DNA of 64,000 nt from Bacteroidota bacterium (GTDB lineage: Bacteria > Bacteroidota > Bacteroidia > Palsa-965). The translations under genes were made by a program, and so were the position numbers. The notes beneath the pieces were generated by a model, which saw only the letters and a program-made list of their open reading frames with translations, ran no database searches and was not told the origin of the DNA. The stretch spans positions 1-64,000 of the forward strand of contig PLYR01000020.1 in NCBI GenBank assembly GCA_003153435.1. The letters run 5' to 3'. Position 1 is the stretch's first letter, and every line of letters begins with the position of its first letter. Positions 20,423-30,212 of the stretch are shown piece by piece.

Positions 20423-20956
20423 ATGAAGAATGTATTTAAAATTACCCTTGTATTGGGTATGTTCGGTATGATGTTCCTAAACGCAGGATGCAGCAAGTCC
20501 TCCACCACCTCTCCGATCACTCAGATTCAACAAGCGGCAGGTTTGCCTACTATGTCGGCCACGTGCAATGGCACTGCTGTGAGTTTCGCAGGAATACAAG
20601 CTTCCTATGCCGGCGGGCGATATACCATTACTGCTGCAGCTCCGGGGCAGACATCCAGCACGAATACAGGCGTGATACTCTATACAAACCTGAATGGTGT
20701 TGGAACAGCCACCCTGAACGGAGCCTCTACTACGGTTGGGAACACCGGTGTTTATGCTTTTGGCCCTTCTGATACCTCCGCAGTACAATACTGGACGGAT
20801 GCTAGCCATACCGGAATCCTGAATATCACAGCGATGGATACTGCCAAAAAGATATTGAGTGGAAATTTCAGTTTTCAAGCTATTCAGTTCCATCCAACCG
20901 GAACCACCAATACCGTGAATGTTACAAACGGAACGTTTTCCAACGTAAAATGGTAG
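20423..20956 (+). CDS. Lipoprotein of unknown function (DUF6252-like)
   Basis: MKNVFKITLVLGMFGMMFLNAGCSKSS lipobox; beta-rich Thr/Gly-rich remainder. Start at ATG 20423. Confidence 0.6.
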   Translation: MKNVFKITLVLGMFGMMFLNAGCSKSSTTSPITQIQQAAGLPTMSATCNGTAVSFAGIQASYAGGRYTITAAAPGQTSSTNTGVILYTNLNGVGTATLNGASTTVGNTGVYAFGPSDTSAVQYWTDASHTGILNITAMDTAKKILSGNFSFQAIQFHPTGTTNTVNVTNGTFSNVKW

Positions 20957-20961
20957 AATGC

Positions 20962-21630
20962 TTATTCTTCCTTCGGTCTTATCCCTTTGGGAAATAAATC
21001 ATAATATAGAGGATCCAGGAAAATCTGAATCTTGATTACAAAAATCGGAGCGCTGAAATTCCGCTTGATAAAATCATTTCCATTCAACATGAAACGGTAT
21101 CCGGTTCCAATACCCGGACCAATCCAATCGAATATTTTATAGTATCCATTTACGGTTATCTCTGCCAATTGAAGATCTGTATACTTAGATGATTCGGGCA
21201 GAGCCATTCCATTCGAACTTAGTATAGGAGCCATTCCTATCTCGTACGAAACAGGAATACTTACCTCCAGAAATTTCCGATGCAAACAGATCCATTCAGC
21301 AAATACCCCACCATAATAGAATCCTAATTTAGCCTGATAACTCTGATTCAGCCAAGTAAAATTAATATTCTGAGGCTGTAAAAGCTGATGGTAACAAACC
21401 CCAAAGCGCCACCGATGACGAACGGTAATTCCTGCTTTCAACCCGTATAAGCTGATAGGATCAGGCCCCAGAAAAGAATTTCTATTATCGAGATTTACCT
21501 CGTATTTATGAAACTTCTCCGGGCGATAAACTACCAGGCTATCTCCATGAACCTGAGCTGACAAACCTGAACTTAATAATTGGAGCCCCAGTTGAACCAA
21601 AACTAAAAGTCGGAGAAAAATTCTGTTCAC
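20962..21630 (-). CDS. Hypothetical outer-membrane-associated protein
   Basis: ORF 20962-21672; GTG start at 21630 gives a signal-peptide-like N-terminus (VNRIFLRLLVLVQLGLQLLSSGLSAQ); alternating aromatic strands. Confidence 0.5.
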   Translation of the reverse strand: MNRIFLRLLVLVQLGLQLLSSGLSAQVHGDSLVVYRPEKFHKYEVNLDNRNSFLGPDPISLYGLKAGITVRHRWRFGVCYHQLLQPQNINFTWLNQSYQAKLGFYYGGVFAEWICLHRKFLEVSIPVSYEIGMAPILSSNGMALPESSKYTDLQLAEITVNGYYKIFDWIGPGIGTGYRFMLNGNDFIKRNFSAPIFVIKIQIFLDPLYYDLFPKGIRPKEE

Positions 21631-21761
21631 ACGCCAAAGATAACAGACTTTAGTACTCGTTCCTGCTTGCAAAGTTGCAGGTTATAGACTAGAAACAGCT
21701 CTTGGTCGAATAAGCAAGATGTGAATGATATTTTCACTACATTGCTATTGAATCCTTCTCC

Positions 21762-22148
21762 ATGCAAAAACTTTATATAGAGCAAACCTTTCAGACCCCT
21801 CTGGTGCTCCTGGATCCGAAAAATAATGCTTTTGAGATCAGAGGAAACTCCTTACCAAATAATCCGTATTGGTTTTATGTGCCTGTACTTAAATGGCTGG
21901 ATGAATATGCGGAGCAATCCAATCCCGAAAGTGTGTTTGTTTTTCAACTAAATCATCAGAACTCTTCCTCCAAAAAGGTATTTCAGGAGATGTTGAAATC
22001 ACTCGATCGTATACATCAATCTGGGAAGAAGGTGAGTCTTGACTGGCACTACCCGGAGGATGATGAAGATATTTTTCAATATGGACTTGAATTCAAAAAA
22101 TCCGTAAGCTTTCCTGTAAACTGTGTGCCAATACCACTTAGCAACTAA
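21762..22148 (+). CDS. SiaC family (DUF1987) regulatory phosphoprotein
   Basis: TPLVLLDPKNNAFEIRGNSLPNNPYWFYVPVLKWLDEY...FQLNHQNSSSKKVFQEMLKSLD...DWHYPEDDEDIFQYGLEF matches the family pattern. Confidence 0.8.
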   Translation: MQKLYIEQTFQTPLVLLDPKNNAFEIRGNSLPNNPYWFYVPVLKWLDEYAEQSNPESVFVFQLNHQNSSSKKVFQEMLKSLDRIHQSGKKVSLDWHYPEDDEDIFQYGLEFKKSVSFPVNCVPIPLSN

Positions 22149-22175
22149 CTTGAAGGGTCATCATTGCCTGAATAA

Positions 22176-22916
22176 TCAGAATCCCCTTTGTTTCCTGATA
22201 TTATCGTAAGCCTGCTGTACTTTCAGGAATTTTTCTTTCGCACCTTTTTGCAATTCTTCTCCCAGCTGGCTTACTTTGTCGGGGTGATATTTTAAAGCCA
22301 TTTTTCGGTATGCTTTTTTGATTTCATCATTACTGGCTGAAGCCTCTGATTCCAGTATTTTATAATCGCTGTTAACATCTCTGAAATACATTGCCTTTAG
22401 CGAATTGAACTCTGGGTCAGCAATACCCAGATAGGAGGAAATGGTATAGATTACCTCCACTTCCCGCTTATCCACGAATCCATCAGCTTTAGCAATACCG
22501 AACAAGTAATGAAGAAGTTGAAGCCGCTGAGGAAGGGGCATAAACTGTCTTATCTGTGTGCAAACCTGAAGAAGGGGAATTTCTTTCTTGAGAAGGTCTT
22601 TGAGCACCAGCATATCCTGGGTCGCTTTGGATTCTCCGAACTGAGTCACGAAAAAATTACGGATATACTCTAGCTCCGATTTCATCGGTCGTCCATCAGC
22701 CTTCATCACGGCAGCTGAGAGTACCAGCAGGCTTACACTGAAATCGCCTGATGTAGAAGGAGGCCTACGCATGTTTTGGGCTCCTCCATTCATGGTCTGC
22801 ACTTCGAATTCTGCAGTATCAATCACCGCTCCAATCGCAAAACCCAGAAGAGCACCGACAGGGCCCCCAAAGGCCCAGCCCAGTGTTCCACCAAGCCACT
22901 TACCGTATTTAGTCAT
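22176..22916 (-). CDS. TerB-like plus J-domain protein (DjlA-like)
   Basis: TerB-like region (LSAAVMKADGRPMKSELEYIRNFF...IAKADGFVDKREVEVIYTISSYLGI) and C-terminal J domain (KKAYRKMALKYHPDKVSQLGEE). Start placed at ATG 22916 because the upstream part of the ORF reads the neighbour's Gly-rich tail out of frame. Confidence 0.85.
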   Translation of the reverse strand: MTKYGKWLGGTLGWAFGGPVGALLGFAIGAVIDTAEFEVQTMNGGAQNMRRPPSTSGDFSVSLLVLSAAVMKADGRPMKSELEYIRNFFVTQFGESKATQDMLVLKDLLKKEIPLLQVCTQIRQFMPLPQRLQLLHYLFGIAKADGFVDKREVEVIYTISSYLGIADPEFNSLKAMYFRDVNSDYKILESEASASNDEIKKAYRKMALKYHPDKVSQLGEELQKGAKEKFLKVQQAYDNIRKQRGF

Positions 22917-22977
22917 TCTTGCACTTGTATATTTTGAAGCCTGCCAAGGTAATTTAGTTGCACTTGCAGATTCTTTA

Positions 22978-23772
22978 TCACCAGCTTCCACCCGCACCGC
23001 CGCCGCCGGAACTACCTCCACCGAAGCCGCCAAAACCTCCGCCTCCTCCACCGAATCCTCCGCCTCCTCCAAATCCACCTCCACCACCAAATCCTCCACC
23101 ACCTATCCAGTACCCGCCACCTCCTCCTCCACCTCCTCCTCTGACAAGGAAGAAGAAAATAGCAAGGATTATAATGACAATGATTGCAACCTTATTTTTT
23201 GCAAAACCAGAGGGCCCAACTTTTTTGGCGTATGTATCTTTATTAAATTCTCCTTGTGCAAGCGACATCAGTGTATTAACGCCTGCATTTATTCCCTCCG
23301 CATAGTTACCGGTTTTGAACAGGGGAATCATTTCATTTTCTTCAATCTGCCTGCAGGTGATATCAGGAATAGCCCCTTCCAGACCATTCCCGGTGACGAT
23401 GTAAACTTCTCCTTTTTCAGTGCTGGTCTTCGGATGGATTGCTATCACAACCCCGTTATTCAATTTTGCCTGACCAACCTGCCATTTCCTGAAAAGACGG
23501 GTCGTAAAGTCATTAGGCTCCATCCCTTTGAAGTCGTCTACAATGACGACACAAATCTGGTTAGATGTTCTATTAGAGAAATCAACAAGTTTAGCTTCCA
23601 AAGCCGCTGCATCAGAAGGAGAGATGAGCGAAGGCCCTTTTGAAGAAAGGATATTGACCAGATGAGGAGGATCCGGGCGTTCAGGAATATTATCAACAGC
23701 ATATACCGAAGCAGTGCCTGCTAAGAAAAGGGTAAGGAAGAACAGAATCCTCCACTTGAAAAGTTTTTGCAT
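22978..23772 (-). CDS. TPM domain membrane protein with Gly-rich C-terminus
   Basis: Signal peptide, TPM domain (NRTSNQICVVIVDDFKGMEPNDFTTRLFRKWQVGQAKLNNGVVIAIHPKT), TM helix, GGGGFGGGGGF tail. Confidence 0.88.
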   Translation of the reverse strand: MQKLFKWRILFFLTLFLAGTASVYAVDNIPERPDPPHLVNILSSKGPSLISPSDAAALEAKLVDFSNRTSNQICVVIVDDFKGMEPNDFTTRLFRKWQVGQAKLNNGVVIAIHPKTSTEKGEVYIVTGNGLEGAIPDITCRQIEENEMIPLFKTGNYAEGINAGVNTLMSLAQGEFNKDTYAKKVGPSGFAKNKVAIIVIIILAIFFFLVRGGGGGGGGGYWIGGGGFGGGGGFGGGGGFGGGGGGFGGFGGGSSGGGGAGGSW

Positions 23773-23774
23773 CT

Positions 23775-24218
23775 TCAGGAAAAGCTTACGTCGTTTGATA
23801 ATTCATCCTTGTCATCTTTCCTATGTGGAAAATGTTCCCGGAGTTTGTCTCCGGCCAGTTTTATACCCTCACAAAGTCCGCGGGTAAATAGTTTCTGTTT
23901 GAAGAAAGGAAGCATATGATCTCTGACGGAATCCCAAAAATCATCAGGAACTTTGGAATTGATTCCTGCATCTCCGTAGATAACGAAGGTGCGGTCGAGC
24001 ACTGCCAGAAAGAAGAGTACACCATTCCGCTCTGCTGTATTATGCATCTTAAGCTTGGCGAATATCTTTTCTGCATGTTTCACTGCATCTTCCTTACAAT
24101 GATTCTCTACATGCACCCGAATTTCCCCTGAAGTATGAGTCTCAGCGGCTATAATAGCATCCCGGATTTCCAGTTTTTCCTTTTCAGTGAAAAAATCACG
24201 GGCTTTCTTTTCTTCCAT
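23775..24218 (-). CDS. TPM domain protein
   Basis: MEEKKARDFFTEKEKLEIRDAIIAAETHTSGEIRVHVENHC...RNGVLFFLAVLDRTFVIYGDAGI; start at internal ATG 24218. Confidence 0.85.
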   Translation of the reverse strand: MEEKKARDFFTEKEKLEIRDAIIAAETHTSGEIRVHVENHCKEDAVKHAEKIFAKLKMHNTAERNGVLFFLAVLDRTFVIYGDAGINSKVPDDFWDSVRDHMLPFFKQKLFTRGLCEGIKLAGDKLREHFPHRKDDKDELSNDVSFS

Positions 24219-24222
24219 AAAT

Positions 24223-24822
24223 TTACTTCTTAAAGAGCTGTTTAACATCCGGTGCCTGATCAGCACCTTCTTTCATCTCAAAGAATGCCTTTTCCTTGAA
24301 ACCAAACATTTTGGCCGTGATATTTCCAGGGAAAAGCTGTATAGCAGTATTGTATTCACCTACAGCCGCATTAAAATCATTACGAGCAGTATTGATTCTG
24401 TTCTCGGTTCCTTCAATCTGAGTCTGAAGATCCCTGAAATTTTCATTGGCCTTAAGGTTCGGATAGTTTTCTGCGACAGCAAGCAGTCTGCCGAGGGAAG
24501 AACTCACTGCGCCCTGTGCTGCCTGATATTTCTTCATGGATTCAGCATCCAGTTTGCTTGGATCAATAGTTACTTGAGTGGCCTTTGCCCTGGCTTCCAC
24601 AACACCGGTTAATGTAGATTTTTCAAAATCAGCATAATTCTGAACTACCGCAACAAGGTTAGGAATAAGATCAGTCCGACGCTGGTACTGACTCTCCAGA
24701 TTATGCCAGCTGGTCTGGACGCCTACGTCCATTCTTTTGAAATTATTGTAGCTACAGCCATTTAGAAAGAAGCTAGTCATAATAAGAAGTAAGGCTCCGA
24801 GTATTCTTGCACTGTGTTTCAT
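24223..24822 (-). CDS. lemA: LemA family protein
   Basis: YNNFKRMDVGVQTSWHNLESQYQRRTDLIPNLVAVVQNYADFEKSTLTGVVEARA; NDFNAAVGEYNTAIQLFPGNITAKMFGF. Confidence 0.93.
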   Translation of the reverse strand: MKHSARILGALLLIMTSFFLNGCSYNNFKRMDVGVQTSWHNLESQYQRRTDLIPNLVAVVQNYADFEKSTLTGVVEARAKATQVTIDPSKLDAESMKKYQAAQGAVSSSLGRLLAVAENYPNLKANENFRDLQTQIEGTENRINTARNDFNAAVGEYNTAIQLFPGNITAKMFGFKEKAFFEMKEGADQAPDVKQLFKK

Positions 24823-24978
24823 TGGATTCTGTATTGTTCGTTTTTATGTGAAAATTTCAAACTAATTGGGATTACGTAGTCAAACCCTGTACCATCCTTC
24901 GAGTCTGCCAATGTGACAGCCGAACAGGCCGTAAAACTAAACTATTTAAACCAGACCATAATTGCTTAATTTCAACCC

Positions 24979-25890
24979 ATGAATCCTTCAATAAGCCTGC
25001 TTTCGACCTTAAAAGGGCACCAAGGGGCCATTTATGCTCTTGAAAAAGGGCCAAAGGCAGGGATGGTATTCACTGGAGGGAGTGATAAACTGATTACTGC
25101 CTGGGATCTGAACACCTACCAGAATCTTCCTTTCCTGGCTCGTTTCCCCTCCCCTGTTTACAGTATTTGTTATGTACCTGAATATAGCCTTCTGATATCC
25201 GGAACCTCTTCCGGCGCTGTTCATTTGATAGATCTGGTAACCAACACAGAGCGTAAAGTGCTGCGTCATCATACTGCTCCTGTTTTTGACATCCGTTATT
25301 CGATGTTGCACAAGTCCTTTTATACGCTGGCAGGCGATGGAACATTGGCCCTCTGCTTATTGGAGTCGGGCTCGGTGACAAAGATCAGAAAGCTCAGTGA
25401 TGCCAAGCTCCGGCAGATGGATCTCAACGCAGAGGAAACAGAAATGGTTGTTGCCTCCGGAGATGGAGACCTTGTGTTTCTGGAACCCACTTCTCTCGAG
25501 ATAAAAAGGCGGTTTAAAGCGCATGAATTCTCTGCAAACGCGGTTCGTTATCATCCCTCCGGAAAAATGCTGATCAGCGGTGGCAAGGATGCCTATCTGA
25601 AGGTTTGGGAACTGGAACGTGAATTTCACAATCTGCTTTCTGTTCCAGCTCATAATTTTGCGATCTACAAAATCCTTTTCAGCCCAGATAGCCGGCTGTT
25701 TGCAAGTGCAAGCCGTGATAAAACAATCAAGATCTGGGATGCGGGAACATTCGCACTGCAGACCCGGATCGATAAAGAACGAAATGCAGGTCATGTAAAT
25801 TCTGTCAATACCCTCTTATGGTCTGAGCATCCTGACTGCCTGGTTTCTGCCGGAGATGACCGAAGTGTGTTAATCTGGAAGGTGCAGTAG
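24979..25890 (+). CDS. WD40 repeat beta-propeller protein
   Basis: Several GH-WD-like blades (AWDLNTYQ, LISGGKDAYLKVWELEREF, FASASRDKTIKIWDAGTF, LVSAGDDRSVLIWKVQ). Confidence 0.9.
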   Translation: MNPSISLLSTLKGHQGAIYALEKGPKAGMVFTGGSDKLITAWDLNTYQNLPFLARFPSPVYSICYVPEYSLLISGTSSGAVHLIDLVTNTERKVLRHHTAPVFDIRYSMLHKSFYTLAGDGTLALCLLESGSVTKIRKLSDAKLRQMDLNAEETEMVVASGDGDLVFLEPTSLEIKRRFKAHEFSANAVRYHPSGKMLISGGKDAYLKVWELEREFHNLLSVPAHNFAIYKILFSPDSRLFASASRDKTIKIWDAGTFALQTRIDKERNAGHVNSVNTLLWSEHPDCLVSAGDDRSVLIWKVQ

Positions 25891-25952
25891 AAGACTGCTT
25901 TTGAGGTTATAGTTGCAACGGAAAAGCAAGTATTTTCTCTATCTTTACCAAA

Positions 25953-26540
25953 GTGGTCCTCCTCTCCTCACATATAAGGAATTTATCCGATGCCGAACTG
26001 GTATCGAAGTATAAAGAAACCGGAGAAAACATTTGTGTTGGGGAGTTATTCAGGCGTTATATGCACCTTGTTTTTGGTGTTTGTATGAAATATCTTCGGG
26101 ACGAAGACAAAGCTAAAGACCTTCAAAGCCATATCTTCGAACGCCTCCTTACCGATCTGCTTAAGCATGAAGTCGGGAACTTCAAAGGATGGCTTTTTTC
26201 TGTGGCTAAAAACCACTGTTTGATGCATCTGAGAAGTAACCAAAGTCTGCTAAAAAATCAGAAAGAGTTAAAAAAAGACCTGAAACCGGATATGGAATCG
26301 GGATTTGAACTGCATCATAATCCTGTACTGGAGAAAGAACTTCAGCTCGACAAACTGGAGACGGGAATACAACAGCTTAATGAAGGACAAAAAGTTTGTG
26401 TGGAATTATTTTATATGAAGGAAAAGAGTTACCGTGAAATTGCCGACCTCACCGGATATAGCCTGCATGATGTGAAAAGTTATATACAGAACGGGAAAAG
26501 GAATTTGAAATTATTTATGCAACAACAAGATGAACGGTAA
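25953..26540 (+). CDS. ECF-type RNA polymerase sigma factor
   Basis: Region 2 (LFRRYMHLVFGVCMKYLRDEDKAKDLQSHIFERLL), region 4 (YMKEKSYREIADLTGYSLHDVKSYIQNGKRNLK); GTG start. Confidence 0.88.
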   Translation: MVLLSSHIRNLSDAELVSKYKETGENICVGELFRRYMHLVFGVCMKYLRDEDKAKDLQSHIFERLLTDLLKHEVGNFKGWLFSVAKNHCLMHLRSNQSLLKNQKELKKDLKPDMESGFELHHNPVLEKELQLDKLETGIQQLNEGQKVCVELFYMKEKSYREIADLTGYSLHDVKSYIQNGKRNLKLFMQQQDER

Positions 26541-28191
26541 GGGAACAACACTCTTCGACCCCCATACAGCTTGTCTCACCGAGCAAGCAATGTATGATTA
26601 CCTAGACGGGAAATTACTTCCGTCTGAGAGTCATATTGTGGAAAAACATCTGCTGGACTGTGCATTCTGTTCTGAAGCCATAGAGGGACTCGAACTCGTC
26701 AAAGACCGCTCTAAAGTAATGGCTGCGTTGCCGCTCACTGGAACACAGGATGAAGAAAACAAGAAAGGCTCCGGAGGAAGGATTCGCCCCTTATACTTCA
26801 ACACCAGGATCACTATTGCCGCAATTATTGTCCTGCTCACCGGAAGCTTTGTGGTACTGAAATATACGATGGGTGATTTCGAAAAGAAAGCCAACCTTTC
26901 CCAGAATAGTTCAGCGGAGAAAGCAGACACTACGAAAAATGGACTCGTAACCTCTGATGATGAAACATTTTATAAACATTTCGAACCTTTTCCAGCCAAT
27001 GAAACTCCGGAAAAGAAAACCGAAAATGCAACGGAGCGGAATGAAACCGGAGAATCCAAACCGGTTTATAACTGGACCTCATCAAATTCCCGTAATCCTG
27101 CACAAGGTGGCGATATGACTGCTCAGGTCTTGACTCTTCCCCCATCGCCAGTGTCAGGAGCTAAAGCTGTTCCGGATGAAGAGAGTCTGAGACAAGACGA
27201 TGCAAAGACTCCTTTCCGTGAACAGAAAACAACCCCTGCACCTGCGTCAGAACCTGTTGCTGCTTTCAAACAAGAAAAAGAAAAAGATGAATCAGGCAAG
27301 ATGAACGCTCGGAGTGAAAGTGAAAGTAAGACCCAGGACAAAACCATCGAAACTGACAATTTAAACAAGGCCACCACTAACAGTGAACATGTTGCTGAAG
27401 CTCCTGCTGCGAAGAATGCAAACAAAGCAGGATCTAAAGCAGCTAAAAAACAAGCTGCTGATGATCAGAGCAAGACTGACAACTATACTTACCAGTCGCC
27501 CGAAGCAGCTAAAGATGCCCCGAAAAAGGACGCCGGGCCTGACCAGAATAGAAAGCTGATCGTGGAAAAATCCGAAGAAAAAAACAAGGAGAGGCAGATA
27601 ACCATGGCCGATTCGGTCACTTCACTCATTACTACCAAAACAACGAATGCTAATCAAATTACAACTACGCTGGGTAGTACTTCTTTAGATTATCGGAACA
27701 ACAAGGAAATTAGCACGGTTAACGGAGGCCAGGGTACCGGTTCTGTTGCCAAAGTAACCACTGCAACAGGCGGATATTTTAGCCTCTCCAATACAACAAA
27801 CAGTGCCAACATCTCAACAGCAAATACCCCCATTGACGAGGCCATGAAAGCTTATCTGGCCAAAGATTTCCAGGGAGCGGTTGACAAATTCACTAAAATA
27901 CTCCTCACTGATCCTGGTAATACGAAAGCCTTATTCTACGCAGGTGTTTCATATCTTAGCCTAGCAACACCGGATACGAAACATGCCATAGATAATTTCG
28001 ATCGGGTTCTGGTTTCAGAGGATGCCTCCTTTGGGGAAGCTTCCAAATGGTATAAAGCACTTGCGCTCATTAAAGAGAACAACACTGCACAAGCTAAACC
28101 TTTGCTTGATGAAATCAATAACGGATCAGGAGCCTATAAAGCGAAAGCTGCCAGTGTGCTAAAGGATTTGAATAAAGCAAAGAAGAAATAG
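26530..28191 (+). CDS. Anti-sigma-like zf-HC2 membrane protein with disordered linker and TPR C-terminus
   Basis: ORF overlaps the sigma factor by 11 nt; zinc-finger-like HIVEKHLLDCAFCSEAI, TM helix, low-complexity linker, TPR-like ending (AYLAKDFQGAVDKFTKILLTDPGNTKALFYAGVSYLSL). Confidence 0.75.
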   Translation: MNGKGTTLFDPHTACLTEQAMYDYLDGKLLPSESHIVEKHLLDCAFCSEAIEGLELVKDRSKVMAALPLTGTQDEENKKGSGGRIRPLYFNTRITIAAIIVLLTGSFVVLKYTMGDFEKKANLSQNSSAEKADTTKNGLVTSDDETFYKHFEPFPANETPEKKTENATERNETGESKPVYNWTSSNSRNPAQGGDMTAQVLTLPPSPVSGAKAVPDEESLRQDDAKTPFREQKTTPAPASEPVAAFKQEKEKDESGKMNARSESESKTQDKTIETDNLNKATTNSEHVAEAPAAKNANKAGSKAAKKQAADDQSKTDNYTYQSPEAAKDAPKKDAGPDQNRKLIVEKSEEKNKERQITMADSVTSLITTKTTNANQITTTLGSTSLDYRNNKEISTVNGGQGTGSVAKVTTATGGYFSLSNTTNSANISTANTPIDEAMKAYLAKDFQGAVDKFTKILLTDPGNTKALFYAGVSYLSLATPDTKHAIDNFDRVLVSEDASFGEASKWYKALALIKENNTAQAKPLLDEINNGSGAYKAKAASVLKDLNKAKKK

Positions 28192-28255
28192 GTACCTGTG
28201 CAATTACAGCTCTCTACAAATTAGTAAATTGAAAATATTCTCTTATTTAAACAGT

Positions 28256-28975
28256 ATGAAAAGAGGACTCATTACGATCGGAGTATTTCTTTATTTCTTT
28301 CTACTCCACTCTTCCATTCCTGCATTTTCTCAAAATGACAGTTCAGGTCATGCTGCTTCTGATCGTGGTTTATTTCTGAGGATATCTTCAGGGATCAGTT
28401 TTGTCAACTCTACTTACACCAGTGAAGTGGTGAATGGGGGCCCATCAGGAATGAATAACGTAGATGATTTTCTCGGAAACGGTTATGCCGTGCCTGTTGA
28501 ACTTATGGTTGGATACCGAATCAAGCGATTCAAGTTCGGGCTGGGGTTTTCTTATGTTTCCTTTCATGTTCCTTCACTCACCCGCACTTCAGGATCTCAG
28601 GATTCTACTCTGGCAACCGGCGCAGTGGTAAAAAATCAGGTCAAAACCTTTGGATCCAATTATCTTTTTCCTGCTTTCGCCGGCTTTGAGTTATTCAGGA
28701 AAAATCAGTTCGCTCTGGATGTAAATATGAATTGCGGAATCTTTTTCCATGATCTTCATGCCTATGACGGAACCTATGCACCAAGCGGAACAGCGAACAC
28801 ACCCGGATACACATTCTCCTTCGGGTTCACTCCTACCTATAATCATGGAAATTATTCATTCTTCCTCAGCCCAAGCTTCGGTCTGAATCATGTAAGCTAC
28901 CACGGATCATCCAACGAAGACCTTACTGACCTATTCTTTACCCTCGGTATTGGGGCCTCTTATAATTTTAATTAA
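28256..28975 (+). CDS. Outer-membrane beta-barrel protein
   Basis: Signal peptide, alternating strands ending FTLGIGASYNFN; start at ATG 28256. Confidence 0.65.
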   Translation: MKRGLITIGVFLYFFLLHSSIPAFSQNDSSGHAASDRGLFLRISSGISFVNSTYTSEVVNGGPSGMNNVDDFLGNGYAVPVELMVGYRIKRFKFGLGFSYVSFHVPSLTRTSGSQDSTLATGAVVKNQVKTFGSNYLFPAFAGFELFRKNQFALDVNMNCGIFFHDLHAYDGTYAPSGTANTPGYTFSFGFTPTYNHGNYSFFLSPSFGLNHVSYHGSSNEDLTDLFFTLGIGASYNFN

Positions 28976-30074
28976 CGTCCTTTCCGGCTTCCAGCTTCCT
29001 GATCATCCCTTCTACATTTGATTTGTTCCCTGCATCCGGGGCCAGCAGGAGACCTGCTTTAGCATTGACGAGGGCATTTTTATAATCACCGGTTGCAGAG
29101 TAACCCCTGGCAAGGCCAATATAAGTAGTGAATTCCTTAGGATGCTTTTTGGCATTCATTTGAAACACAGCTAATGCTTCAGCAGGTTTTTTCATAGTGA
29201 TCAGGGTTCTTCCATATTGATGCAGATCTGTCATAGAGCCCAGAGGCAGAGCTTCTTTCATAGCCGAATCGGATGATGCCTTTTTTCCCGTTTTTTCGAG
29301 CAGGACGGAACGGCAACTCAGCGTTTGGAAGTTCCGCTCTCCTAACAGAGAACGATCTGACCAGCTCAGTCCTTCTTCCAGGTTCGTATTATGTTCCGCA
29401 CAGAAATAAGCGCCCTGCATCAATGCCTGCCAGGAAAAGCCTTTACCGCTTGCTAATTCCAGCCTGAAATCTGTTATTTCTGTTTTGACAAGATCCACTT
29501 CCACCTTAAATGGAATCTGCAGTTTTTCCCACTCCATCACTATGGTTGCCACACTTTCTCCTTCATCAGAAAAATGATAGTTGAGCCATTCCACACTTTT
29601 GTTCAGGTGAACCGGCTTTACCTTTACACGGAGAGCATCGTCCTTATCGTTATAGAAATAGTTACCCCAGGAGGTGCTGTTCTTATTAAAGATCAAGGTA
29701 CATTCCAGTGAATCATAAGCAATGAAGAATCCGTATCTCCCTGCTGGAAGGTCTTTGCCTTCCACCTTTACATCGGTTGAAAATTCAATGGTTGTGTTCT
29801 CATTTGCTCCGGCTCTCCAGGGTGCTGACTTGGAAGTTCCAAAAGGACGCATATCCGAAAAACCTTTGGGGACTATACCCGTGCCATAGATATGCCCTTC
29901 CCGCCCTTTAACTCCTGGCCGGTCGTAATGGATGGTTACGTCGGTTATCCCGATCTGTTCTCCAACAACCGCTTTTTTATTTCCACCTGGAGGTGGTGAT
30001 TTCAGTTCCTGTGAAGATAATATCTTAACAGAACTAACAAGAATCAGGCAGGCAAGTATCTTGAATGTTTTCAT
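28968..30074 (-). CDS. DUF2911 domain protein with TPR-like C-terminus
   Basis: ITDVTIHYDRPGVKGREGHIYGTGIVPKGF...APWRAGANENTTIEFSTDVKVEGKDLPAGRYGFF. Confidence 0.85.
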   Translation of the reverse strand: MKTFKILACLILVSSVKILSSQELKSPPPGGNKKAVVGEQIGITDVTIHYDRPGVKGREGHIYGTGIVPKGFSDMRPFGTSKSAPWRAGANENTTIEFSTDVKVEGKDLPAGRYGFFIAYDSLECTLIFNKNSTSWGNYFYNDKDDALRVKVKPVHLNKSVEWLNYHFSDEGESVATIVMEWEKLQIPFKVEVDLVKTEITDFRLELASGKGFSWQALMQGAYFCAEHNTNLEEGLSWSDRSLLGERNFQTLSCRSVLLEKTGKKASSDSAMKEALPLGSMTDLHQYGRTLITMKKPAEALAVFQMNAKKHPKEFTTYIGLARGYSATGDYKNALVNAKAGLLLAPDAGNKSNVEGMIRKLEAGKDVN

Positions 30075-30212
30075 AGAGGTCCAATATTTGTTCGTTTAAA
30101 AGTAGTGCAGGAAATCCAGAATGGATAGACCTTGGTACAGATGGAAATTGGAGAGGAAGAAAGGCTGAAAAAAGATTGCAACGGCGATCAAGCTCTGCAG
30201 GCAGAAAAATCT

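Noticed and set aside
22917-23102. N-terminal extension of the TerB-J ORF (MVEDLVVEVDLEEAEDSVEEAEVLAAS...)
   Set aside because: Out-of-frame reading of the upstream Gly-rich coding sequence; ATG at 22916 gives a sensible start. Not evidence of a fusion or frameshift.
22958-23305. Plus-strand proline-rich ORF (PPPPPPNPPPPPNPPPPPN)
   Set aside because: Exact antisense of the Gly-rich tail of the TPM protein (22978-23772 minus); a shadow ORF of a low-complexity region.
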